Shown: positions 35,206-42,115 of the stretch, one piece after another
Layout of the letters: every line of letters starts with the position of its first letter
Position numbering within the stretch: position 1 is the stretch's first letter
Assembly: GCA_018823135.1 (NCBI GenBank)
Contig: JAHJJF010000103.1
Span: 1-42,721 of the forward strand
Length of the DNA stretch: 42,721 nt
Reading direction: 5' to 3'
Origin: Pseudomonadota bacterium
GTDB lineage: Bacteria; Desulfobacterota; Desulfobulbia; Desulfobulbales; CALZHT01
Notes under the pieces: generated by a model
Told to the model about the DNA's origin: nothing
Database searches by the model: none
What the model saw: only the letters and a program-made list of their open reading frames with translations
Made by a program: the position numbers and the translations under genes

Positions 35206-36254
35206 TCCTTGCCCTCTGTCCTGAGCTTGCCCTGATTTCTGGCTATGGCCCAGGAGCCGACGGCAACGAGATCTTCATAGGGGACCACTTCAGCGCGGAT
35301 AAAATGTTTTTCAAAATCGGAGTGAATGACGGCCGCCGCCTGGGGAGCCCTGGTGCCCTGCGGCACAGTCCAGGCCCGGGTTTCTTTTTCACCGGTGGTA
35401 AGAAATGACATAAGATTCAACAGGGAATAGGCCTCACGGGTAAGACGGGCAAGTCCGGATTCTTTGATTCCCAATTCCCCCAGAAAGACTGCTACTTCCT
35501 CTTCATCCATTTCAGAGAGTTCCGATTCAATCTTTGCAGAGACGGTAACCAGGCCATCGCCATGGGAATCCGCATAGGCCCGCAATTTCTGCACATAGGG
35601 GTTATCGCCCTCGGCACTGAGATCGTCCTCGCTGACATTGGCAACATAGATCACCTTTTTATTGGTGAGCAGCTGGAGCTCCCGATCAAGCAACTCGTTC
35701 TCCCGGTCATTGAGCACAGCCGCTCTGGCCGGTTTTTCATCTTCAAGAACAGCCTTTATTTTCACCAGGCCGGCAAGTTTTATTATTGCGTCCCTATCCT
35801 GACCGCGCGCCTTTTTTTCCTCACTGTAGATCCGCTTTTCAACCAGTTCGAGATCAGAGAGGATCAGCTCCAGATTAATGGTCTCCACATCTGCAACCGG
35901 GTCTATTTTGCCATGAACATGAGTGACGTTTTCATCATCATAGCAGCGGACCACATGGGCAATGGCTTCCACGCTGCGGATGTGGGCGAGAAACATATTA
36001 CCCAGCCCTTCACCCTGAGACGCACCCTTGACAAGGCCTGCAATATCGACAAATTCGATGGTGGTGGGGATAATTTTATTTGACCTGCCAAGGTTGGCCA
36101 GAACAGTAAGACGATGATCCGGGACCGCGACAATGCCGATATTGGGCTCAATGGTACAGAAAGGGTAATTACTGGCCTCAGCACCGGCTCTGGTGAGGGC
36201 GTTAAACAAGGTTGATTTGCCAACGTTTGGCAAACCGACAATTCCGATTTTCAT
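35157..36254 (-). CDS. ychF: YchF/OLA1-type redox-regulated ATPase
   Basis: A 365-residue member of the Obg-related GTPase group that prefers ATP. P-loop GLPNVGKST at 7-15, NYPFCTIEPN switch I region, DIAGLVKGASQGEGLGN G3 region, and NVSE in place of the NKxD guanine motif, which explains ATP preference. A coiled-coil arm lies in the middle and a TGS domain at the C-terminus (TTGEKETRAWTVPQGT). Start ATG 36254 is chosen because GGAG lies about 8 nt upstream and the family starts MKIGIVGLPNVGKS. It binds ribosomes and takes part in stress responses. Confidence 0.97.
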   Translation of the reverse strand: MKIGIVGLPNVGKSTLFNALTRAGAEASNYPFCTIEPNIGIVAVPDHRLTVLANLGRSNKIIPTTIEFVDIAGLVKGASQGEGLGNMFLAHIRSVEAIAHVVRCYDDENVTHVHGKIDPVADVETINLELILSDLELVEKRIYSEEKKARGQDRDAIIKLAGLVKIKAVLEDEKPARAAVLNDRENELLDRELQLLTNKKVIYVANVSEDDLSAEGDNPYVQKLRAYADSHGDGLVTVSAKIESELSEMDEEEVAVFLGELGIKESGLARLTREAYSLLNLMSFLTTGEKETRAWTVPQGTRAPQAAAVIHSDFEKHFIRAEVVPYEDLVAVGSWAIARNQGKLRTEGKDYIFKDGDVTVFLTSA

Positions 36255-36463
36255 CTGTGGAACTCCTGCTGCTTTGCTAAAGGGGTCGATTGATGGGGGT
36301 TTGACTGTCATTTTCGTAGCAGACCGCTTGTGAGAAATGCAGGCTGATAGAAGGGAGTAGTTCTTTATACCATTGTGACGATTATGTCCATGATTAATCG
36401 CAAATATTGCAATTCGGTTACTCTTAAATGGCTATCTGGTCGCAGGTCCGGTGTCATGAATAC

Positions 36464-36493
36464 TTGAAATATATTGCTCTATCTGTTTATTTT
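36464..36493 (+). promoter_or_regulatory. Candidate promoter of the cytidylate kinase-like gene
   Basis: TTGAAA (36464-36469), an 18-bp spacer and TATTTT (36488-36493), about 55 bp before the ATG at 36547, in an AT-rich context. Confidence 0.35.
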
Positions 36494-36546
36494 ATATTAG
36501 TGACTTGAGAACTCTTCTCCAATGCTTTTTCCCTGGAGGGAAATTA

Positions 36547-37269
36547 ATGCCGAAATCCCAAAATCCATACTCCCCCGAGTTTGACATCGACGAGATTCAT
36601 GCCTGGCTGAACCAACGGGCAAAATCCATAAAAAAACAAGGGCACAGCCATTTCGTGACAATCTCCCGTGAGTATGGATGCGAGGCCTATCCCATTGCAG
36701 AGGAACTCCGTGACTGTCTCAACAAACGGTCAGCACCATGGATGATTTTCACACGACCCATCATAGAAAAGCTCATCGAAGACGATGAATTCGATTCCAA
36801 GTTCATTCATGAACTCAGCGAAATGCGGTATGGTTTCTCCTATCAATTCATTGATAATTATGTGCCTGATTTCATGAAGTCACCACATTCCCAGACTTTT
36901 GAGAAGATGCAGAAACTTTACCTCAAACTGGTGGAGCTGGGGAACTGCATTATTGTAGGATCGGCGGCACAGATTATCACCAGCGATTTAAATCCCGAGC
37001 GCTACACAGGAGTCCATGTGAGGATCATCGGCAGCGAGGAGTTCAGAACCGGAAAAATCATGGAATATTACGGGCTCGGCAGGGAAGAAGCGCAAAAGCA
37101 TCTCAAGGAGAAGCAGTCGGCCAGTGACAATTTTGTAAAGGATTTCACCGGATCATCAGTCAATGATCCCTATCTCTATCACATGGTGTTTCATAATGAC
37201 CATGTTCCCACTGATTTCATGATAAAAACCCTCTGCGAATATCTGGTGGAAAAGGGAATCAAATACTGA
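36547..37269 (+). CDS. Cytidylate kinase-like family protein
   Basis: A 240-residue protein of the cytidylate-kinase-like group (Cytidylate_kin2). The nucleotide-binding segment reads VTISREYGCEAYPIAEEL (about 37-54), the family's variant of the P-loop, without a classic GxxGxGK. GNCIIVGSAAQII and VRIIGSEEFRTGKI, followed by the lid-like DNFVKDFTG, complete the fold. These proteins are common in Deltaproteobacteria and Clostridia with unknown substrate, and are not replacements for Cmk. ATG 36547 follows GGAGGG by 6 nt. It is monocistronic. Confidence 0.85.
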   Translation: MPKSQNPYSPEFDIDEIHAWLNQRAKSIKKQGHSHFVTISREYGCEAYPIAEELRDCLNKRSAPWMIFTRPIIEKLIEDDEFDSKFIHELSEMRYGFSYQFIDNYVPDFMKSPHSQTFEKMQKLYLKLVELGNCIIVGSAAQIITSDLNPERYTGVHVRIIGSEEFRTGKIMEYYGLGREEAQKHLKEKQSASDNFVKDFTGSSVNDPYLYHMVFHNDHVPTDFMIKTLCEYLVEKGIKY

Positions 37270-37362
37270 TATTTCAGTGATCTAATCCATGCTGTCCATG
37301 ATCCATTCAACAACGCAACAATTCAGGGAGAAAAGGATTAATGCAGGGTTGCAGGGTCACTT

Positions 37363-37977
37363 TCAACCGCCGGGAATGATGAGCGCCTCGGCGTTTTCAG
37401 AGACATACCAGTAAAGCGCCCGGGCGGCAGAGGGTTCCATCAGCAACATAACATTAACAAGGCGCCTTTTATCTCCGCCCCTGATGATTTTCGGCAGTCG
37501 GGCGGTTAACTCCCAGGCCCAGCGGTGCATGTGGCGGGCGAGACCGGCGTCGGGAGAATCAGCAACCACCGTCAGTTCAATACCTTCCTTGAAATGCATG
37601 ATAAAATGCGTTGGCATGTGGGCAAGTTCCAGGGCCATAACCTTGTCGCCAGCGTTTTTTCCTCCGGGACGAATTTCGCGTCGCTCCGGCGCCTGAAAGG
37701 ATTCTTTTCTCTCAAAATTAATCAGCTCGACACCCAAAGCGTCGCCCCTGAACCGAATATTGTTTATGGGAAACGATTGCAGCTGCAAGCTTTTAGCCTT
37801 GAGCTGGATCTTCTTGCCGCGAAGGTCGAACACGGCGTAAATCCGATCCTTTTTTGCCAGTGCGAGTTCTATTTCAAGTTGTTGTTTTTCGTCCTTTCGG
37901 ATATCGGCCAGACTGTTTGCCGACTCCGGAAAGGAAAAGGCCAGAAGAAAAAGCAGAAGAGTAAACAAGGATGCCAT
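37363..37977 (-). CDS. Secreted protein of unknown function in envelope operon
   Basis: A 204-residue protein with an N-terminal signal peptide (about 1-22, LFTLLLFLLAFSFPESANS), expected in the periplasm. The rest is predicted mixed alpha/beta with no cysteines and no motif I recognise; FDLRGKKIQLKAKSLQLQSF and the HFKEGIELTVVADSPDAG stretch are the most regular parts. The start overlaps the L,D-transpeptidase stop (TGATG), so it is translated with that enzyme and probably acts in the same cell-wall process. It is the last gene of the unit. Confidence 0.75.
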   Translation of the reverse strand: MASLFTLLLFLLAFSFPESANSLADIRKDEKQQLEIELALAKKDRIYAVFDLRGKKIQLKAKSLQLQSFPINNIRFRGDALGVELINFERKESFQAPERREIRPGGKNAGDKVMALELAHMPTHFIMHFKEGIELTVVADSPDAGLARHMHRWAWELTARLPKIIRGGDKRRLVNVMLLMEPSAARALYWYVSENAEALIIPGG

Positions 37978-38630
37978 CAGAATATCATTACCTTTGCGCC
38001 GATGGGCACGGTTTGGTAGAGGCGTTTGAGATCCTCGTCAGCCATCCGGATACATCCGTGCGTGACATTCCTGCCCAGGAGCCGGGTATAAAGAGTCCCG
38101 TGAATAAAATAGCCGTTGCCGATACCAACAGCATATTCACCGAGTCCTCCGGCTTCAATACGGTCATTGTATGACTTGGGAATTGCTTCACCCTCCTCGA
38201 TAAACGCCCAGTCAGGTTTGACCCAGTAAGGTTTACGGGTTTTTGAACCAACGGAGAAAACGCCGCGGGGGGTGTCAAAGATCCACTTTCTTTCCCCGGA
38301 AGGATCCTGAAGCACGTTGCCGCTGCCTGTGGAAACCAGCGCCCGGTGAAGGGTTTGCTCTCCTTTTCTGATGAAGAGGAGGTTTTGCCCCGTATCGATA
38401 ACCACGTGAATTCCCTGAGGAGACAAGGCGTTCAGCTTTTTCCTGAGCGCTGCAACATCGTCACCTTTTCTATTCTTTGCTTTTGTGGGAGCGGGCGCGG
38501 CAATCCCCGCATTGCCATCCGGGATTTTCGGAAAACCGAAAAAAAATAATGCCCCACCTGCCAGCATGACCGCGCCGAACAGGAGTATTTTAGTCTTATT
38601 TGCCCAGAGCAATGGAAACGATATTTTCAT
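37977..38630 (-). CDS. L,D-transpeptidase (YkuD domain), membrane-anchored
   Basis: A 217-residue protein from ATG 38630, where a membrane anchor begins (KTKILLFGAVMLAGGALFFF, about 12-31). The YkuD domain covers about 75-215 and ends with the catalytic signature HGTLYTRLLGRNVTHGCIRM, with the nucleophilic Cys193. L,D-transpeptidases form 3-3 peptidoglycan cross-links or attach lipoproteins to diaminopimelate. The frame is open further upstream to 38759, but those residues overlap the previous gene deeply; even from 38630 the genes overlap by 35 nt. The ribosome site is weak, suggesting coupling. Confidence 0.9.
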   Translation of the reverse strand: MKISFPLLWANKTKILLFGAVMLAGGALFFFGFPKIPDGNAGIAAPAPTKAKNRKGDDVAALRKKLNALSPQGIHVVIDTGQNLLFIRKGEQTLHRALVSTGSGNVLQDPSGERKWIFDTPRGVFSVGSKTRKPYWVKPDWAFIEEGEAIPKSYNDRIEAGGLGEYAVGIGNGYFIHGTLYTRLLGRNVTHGCIRMADEDLKRLYQTVPIGAKVMIF

Positions 38631-39687
38631 AATCAGTAACACCGACGATGGTAATTGGCGTACCGGTCTCGGCCATGTCAAACAACTCCGCCATATCGGA
38701 GTTGTCCAGGGATACGCATCCATCGGTAATTCCGTCTTTCCCCCCCCCGTGTATTTCAAGGAGGCTGCCGATGCCCGATTTTTCCGGGACCAAGCCCTTT
38801 TTTCTTGCAGAGGCGAACCGCTTCATATCCTCAGCGTTTGGATAATTGATGAGCAACGCCTTATAAAACCGGCTTTCATCATTCTTTTTTACGACGCGGT
38901 AATGCCCTTCCGGAGTAGCCTGATCCCCGGAGTAGAGTTTGTCCTTCAGTCCATTCCGACCCAGACCAACGCGATATCTCCTGATTTCAGCACCGTTTTT
39001 GAGGACAATGAGCCTCCTGTCGAGTTTACTTACCAGGATGGAAATGCCGCTGTTTTTCTGAGAACCCTGTTTTGCCGTCGCCACAAGACGCCGCCAGTGC
39101 TCAATCTGTTTTCTGTCGGCATAGCGGCCTGCGACCCGGCGCAGGGCATCCTCGGCCTGTTGCAGATAAGGATCGGCATCGCCGAGCCGAAGCATGGCCT
39201 CGTCATGTTTTTGCTGCAGCAGCATGGTCCGCGACACAGAGAGCAGGACTTCGACTCGCGTCAGAAACCTGCGCGCGACTCGTCCCTCGTTGATGGAGTC
39301 GGCCAGTGCCGCCAGGGCTTCAAGTCTCTGTTCACGGGAAGCAATGGCCTCGGTCACAACGCCGGTCCTTCGCTCCTGCTCGCTTGAGGTTTCCATGCTG
39401 ATCAACTGTCCGCGGTTATACAGCGCGCTGAATTCCTTCCGAAGCGATTCATAGTTCACGAACCAGATAAAACGCGCCCTTTCCGCAGCGAGCATTTCCC
39501 TGCACTCACGCAGTTTTGCCCGATAGGTAATAAATTCCGCGGCAGCATAAACGTCCGCTCCATCCCTCCAGAGATCCTTCTCCTGGATTTCCACCAGGTA
39601 GACCTCCGGAGGGACAGGCGGCCGGTTGCAGCCTTCCAGTAAAAAAAATGGCAGGCAGAAAATCAACGCCAGAATTTGATGCGGCAT
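38596..39687 (-). CDS. Lipoprotein L,D-transpeptidase with N-terminal helical domain
   Basis: A 363-residue protein. Signal peptide and lipobox end in FLLEGC (Cys20, followed by Asn). A long helical region (about 40-205) precedes the YkuD domain (about 214-352), which contains EIHGGGKDGITDGCVSL with catalytic Cys324. The helical part opens with DVYAAAEFITYRAKL and contains NYESLRKEF, echoing IYAAQELRTLQADL and NYDNAKQLL of the lipoprotein encoded just upstream, so the two may share a fold. It belongs to the ErfK/YbiS group able to attach proteins to peptidoglycan or cross-link it. It begins 16 bp after the upstream gene ends. Confidence 0.9.
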   Translation of the reverse strand: MPHQILALIFCLPFFLLEGCNRPPVPPEVYLVEIQEKDLWRDGADVYAAAEFITYRAKLRECREMLAAERARFIWFVNYESLRKEFSALYNRGQLISMETSSEQERRTGVVTEAIASREQRLEALAALADSINEGRVARRFLTRVEVLLSVSRTMLLQQKHDEAMLRLGDADPYLQQAEDALRRVAGRYADRKQIEHWRRLVATAKQGSQKNSGISILVSKLDRRLIVLKNGAEIRRYRVGLGRNGLKDKLYSGDQATPEGHYRVVKKNDESRFYKALLINYPNAEDMKRFASARKKGLVPEKSGIGSLLEIHGGGKDGITDGCVSLDNSDMAELFDMAETGTPITIVGVTDYENIVSIALGK

Positions 39688-39703
39688 TTACGCAGAACCA
39701 GAC

Positions 39704-40363
39704 TTATTTCTTTACCTTTTTGGCGCTGGCGCTCTTTGCCCTCAGCTTGGCAAGCATTTCTTTTTCGGCATTCTCCTTGGCGACCTTCTCCATGGCCAGT
39801 TTCACCTGGGAGGAAATTTCATTGGCCTTCTGGGAAACGATGCCAGCCTTTTCAGTTGCACCGGCATATTCACCGGCATCAATCAAGGGCTGAATGGTAT
39901 ACATTGATTCTTCAAGACCGTTGAGGTCTGCACCCATGGCCTCGATATCAGCGCGACTGCCTTTTCCTTTTGGAGCAATGGCAAGGGCGTTTTTAGCCTC
40001 GGCAAGGGAAGCCTGCGCACCCTGGAGGGCGTCGATGGAATTCAACCGCGCCTGTTCCTTGCTGGTAGCGACAACAGATCTGACCTGCTCGGAATCGCTC
40101 ATCACCTTGGCAAGCAGCTGTTTGGCATTATCATAGTTTTTCAACATTTTTCCATCCTGCACCTTGACTTCATCCAGCGCCGCTGCCAGATCAGCCTGCA
40201 AAGTCCGGAGTTCCTGCGCGGCATAGATCCCGGCACTCTCCTGGGCCACAGTTTCCACTGCGGCACGGGAAGAGCTTATTTCTTCGACTGGCTGTTTCGA
40301 ACATCCCGTGATACCTGCAACAAACATCAGAGCCACAACAATAAACCTAATCTGCTTTTTCAC
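39704..40363 (-). CDS. Helical lipoprotein ending in Lys-Lys, candidate envelope tether
   Basis: A 219-residue lipoprotein: signal peptide 1-20, lipobox GITGC with Cys21 and Ser at +2, which favours sorting to the outer membrane. The mature part is Ala/Glu/Lys-rich and almost entirely helical with heptad-like spacing. One break (APKGKGSR, about 129-136) could make it a two-helix hairpin. The chain ends KSASAKKVKK, with a terminal lysine as in Braun's lipoprotein Lpp, where that residue is linked to peptidoglycan by L,D-transpeptidases. The next two genes encode such enzymes. It resembles DUF4398-like helical lipoproteins. GGAGGATAT precedes the ATG. The tether role is inference. Confidence 0.75.
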   Translation of the reverse strand: MKKQIRFIVVALMFVAGITGCSKQPVEEISSSRAAVETVAQESAGIYAAQELRTLQADLAAALDEVKVQDGKMLKNYDNAKQLLAKVMSDSEQVRSVVATSKEQARLNSIDALQGAQASLAEAKNALAIAPKGKGSRADIEAMGADLNGLEESMYTIQPLIDAGEYAGATEKAGIVSQKANEISSQVKLAMEKVAKENAEKEMLAKLRAKSASAKKVKK

Positions 40364-40393
40364 TGCATATCCTCCATAACTGCTTGGTTGTGA

Positions 40394-40420
40394 GCGGATC
40401 GAACAGGATGTTTGATCCGC
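40394..40420 (-). promoter_or_regulatory. Leader hairpin of the envelope operon
   Basis: GCGGATCGAAC and GTTTGATCCGC pair over 11 positions (one G-T wobble) around an AGGAT loop, about 30 bp before the lipoprotein start. As an mRNA hairpin it could stabilise the transcript or affect translation of this probably abundant lipoprotein. As DNA it could be an operator. Confidence 0.4.
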
Positions 40421-40626
40421 ATTTTGATCAATAGAAATTCTTTATGCCGGCCGGAACATTAATCGCCTTATCAGCTGAAGCAGGAGGGTTTACAACGACA
40501 AGAAACAGTCCGGCCAAGGCGTAACGGAGCCGGAGTCCGGCAAAGTTTAAATAAAACTAGGGGAGGTAAAACTGAGGGGTGTAAAGAAACGGCTTGATGT
40601 GAAGCGCACACCTGTATGGGTGCTCT

Positions 40627-40648
40627 TTCCAGAACAGGCACTCTGGAA
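40627..40648. repeat. Perfect 7-bp hairpin in structured intergenic region
   Basis: TTCCAGA and TCTGGAA surround an eight-base loop. A smaller CACC/GGTG stem lies immediately before it (40609-40622). Together they suggest a structured RNA or regulatory leader between the two divergent operons. Confidence 0.35.
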
Positions 40649-40686
40649 TATCGTTATATATCATATAAAGGTAAGGCCACATTGCG

Positions 40687-40715
40687 TTGACCCGATAAAA
40701 AACTCTTGTTAAATT
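40687..40715 (+). promoter_or_regulatory. Candidate sigma-70 promoter
   Basis: TTGACC (40687-40692), a 17-bp spacer and TAAATT (40710-40715). Predicted start is near 40722, directly before the strong hairpin at 40741-40772, about 380 bp from the nearest downstream gene. Confidence 0.45.
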
Positions 40716-40721
40716 CCTTAG

Positions 40722-40792
40722 CTGCAGGCAGCCTGGAATGCACGGACCGTGGGAAGTCGCCCGTGGTCCGTGAATTGCTGATTTTTTTCAGC
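40722..40792 (+). ncRNA. Possible small RNA or leader with strong hairpin
   Basis: From the predicted start the transcript would carry a 13-bp stem (40741-40753 with 40760-40772, including two G-U pairs, outer part CACGGACC/GGTCCGTG) with an AAGTCG loop. A run of seven T follows at 40782-40788, inside a small GCTGA/TCAGC hairpin. The T run is nine bases from the stem, so it is not a textbook terminator. No known family recognised. Confidence 0.3.
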
Positions 40793-40925
40793 AAAGCAGG
40801 AAGATGCGCATATATACCTCTGCTTTAGAAATAGTCAATAGAAATGTATTGTCGATAAACAGGCCTTGAATTGATTCTGATTTAACTGAACATCGGGTCT
40901 TTCCCCAAGGCGCATATCTGCCACA

Positions 40926-40954
40926 TTGACAAGAAGGATGATTTCGAATAAACA
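40926..40954 (+). promoter_or_regulatory. Candidate promoter of the pseudouridine synthase operon
   Basis: Consensus TTGACA (40926-40931), a 17-bp spacer and TAAACA (40949-40954), giving a leader of about 140 nt before ATG 41101. Confidence 0.4.
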
Positions 40955-41100
40955 AATCACCGGTTTGCCATGACCTGTTTGTCAGAAGGATGAGGATCTG
41001 CCAATAAGCTGCAACTTAACCCGTCAAGAAATCTGCCCTGATGGACAGTAGATACAAAGGTTAATAATATTGAAAAAAGACCAAGAGAGAAAAGAAGACC

Positions 41101-41316
41101 ATGGAAATACGGAATGAAGAGCAGGCCCGGGAATGCTGCGAGGCCTGGAGCGTCAAGTCGGTGAAAGTGCAGCGTAGCCTCCTGCTGCAGGCAAAGGAGT
41201 CCCTGGAACTGGGGCAACTCTATTATGAGAACAAGGATAACCAGGCAGGGGTGCAACGCCTCGGGAACTGCATTACACTGCTGCAGTCCCGCCTGAAGGA
41301 TCTGGATGAGGAGTAA
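41101..41316 (+). CDS. Small helical protein of unknown function
   Basis: A 71-residue protein, charged and predicted fully helical (RSLLLQAKESLELGQLYYEN then LGNCITLLQSRLKDLDEE), with two adjacent cysteines near the N-terminus (ARECCEAW). It has the look of a TPR-like or four-helix protein. The C-terminal 11 nt overlap the start of the next gene, implying co-translation with the pseudouridine synthase pair. A weak GAGAG/AAGAAG stretch precedes the ATG. No family recognised. Confidence 0.6.
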   Translation: MEIRNEEQARECCEAWSVKSVKVQRSLLLQAKESLELGQLYYENKDNQAGVQRLGNCITLLQSRLKDLDEE

Positions 41317-42115
41317 AGAAATAAAGGGCGAACGCAGAATATCACTCGGTGCGACGCCTCAACAACAGATCGCCGAGCAAATCCCATCCTGTTCAGGCTA
41401 TTGCCGGAAATGCGGCCAGGAGCATACCATAGCAGAAGGGCCGGCCCGTGATTACTGCCTGGAGCTCATGGAGGTACTGGAGGAAAAGAAGCGCATTGAT
41501 CTCACCGTACCGGATGCAGAGGCAAATCCCCATTTCTCCACGGATTACCTCTTTGGCGAGGCACGAGGACAGATGTTCGGCATTCTGGCGTGTCGGAACC
41601 AGAAGGGTTCTAAGGTAAACCTCAAAGCCTTTTCCGGTCAGTTCGACGGCGCCTGGGTGGTGGAAGGCTGGGCGCCGCCGCTCTTTGATGTGCGCCAATG
41701 GCACCGGATCAGCCATGATGTTGAAAAAGAGATCAAGACCCTTGGCAAAGAAATTGATCGTCCGGACACCGACCCGGCCAGACGTGCAAACATTGTCCTG
41801 CAACGCCGCGAGTTATCACAACAACTGATGAAAGACATCCACGCCCTTTACACCCTCACCAATTTCCACGGTGAATCTCGGCCCCTCAAGGATGTCTTTA
41901 TCGGGCAAAACGGTATCCCCACCGGCACCGGCGATTGCTGTGCCCCAAAGCTGTTCAACCATGCGGCCCGAAGCGGCCTGATCCCCCTCGGCCTGGCGGA
42001 ATTCTACTGGGGCAGGGAAAACAAATCCAGCAGCCGGCTGCATCGGAGATTTTACCCGTCCTGTGCCGGCAAGTGTCAACCGATTCTGGGTTTTCTCCTG
42101 TGTGGCCTGGAATGA
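41306..42115 (+). CDS. N-terminal domain of RluA-type pseudouridine synthase as a separate protein
   Basis: A 269-residue protein. The start carries a zinc-ribbon-like pair CSGYCRKCG and a later Cys (DYC). The bulk resembles, as I recall it, the long N-terminal extension of RluA-family synthases of about 550 residues in Vibrio and Shewanella: LFGEARGQMFGILACRNQKG, AFSGQFDG, PPLFDV, a helical arm, GESRPLKDVF, then GTGDCCAPKLFNHA, GLAEFYWG and RRFYPSCAGKCQPILGFLL. These late motifs with paired cysteines look like a metal or substrate site. Its stop overlaps the catalytic gene's start (ATGA), so here the two halves are separate but coupled polypeptides. Function of this domain is unknown. Confidence 0.7.
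   Translation: MRSKEIKGERRISLGATPQQQIAEQIPSCSGYCRKCGQEHTIAEGPARDYCLELMEVLEEKKRIDLTVPDAEANPHFSTDYLFGEARGQMFGILACRNQKGSKVNLKAFSGQFDGAWVVEGWAPPLFDVRQWHRISHDVEKEIKTLGKEIDRPDTDPARRANIVLQRRELSQQLMKDIHALYTLTNFHGESRPLKDVFIGQNGIPTGTGDCCAPKLFNHAARSGLIPLGLAEFYWGRENKSSSRLHRRFYPSCAGKCQPILGFLLCGLE

Noticed and set aside
40741-40792. Textbook Rho-independent terminator
   Set aside because: The stem is strong, but the T run begins nine bases after it and is enclosed in another small hairpin, so it is reported only as a possible RNA element.
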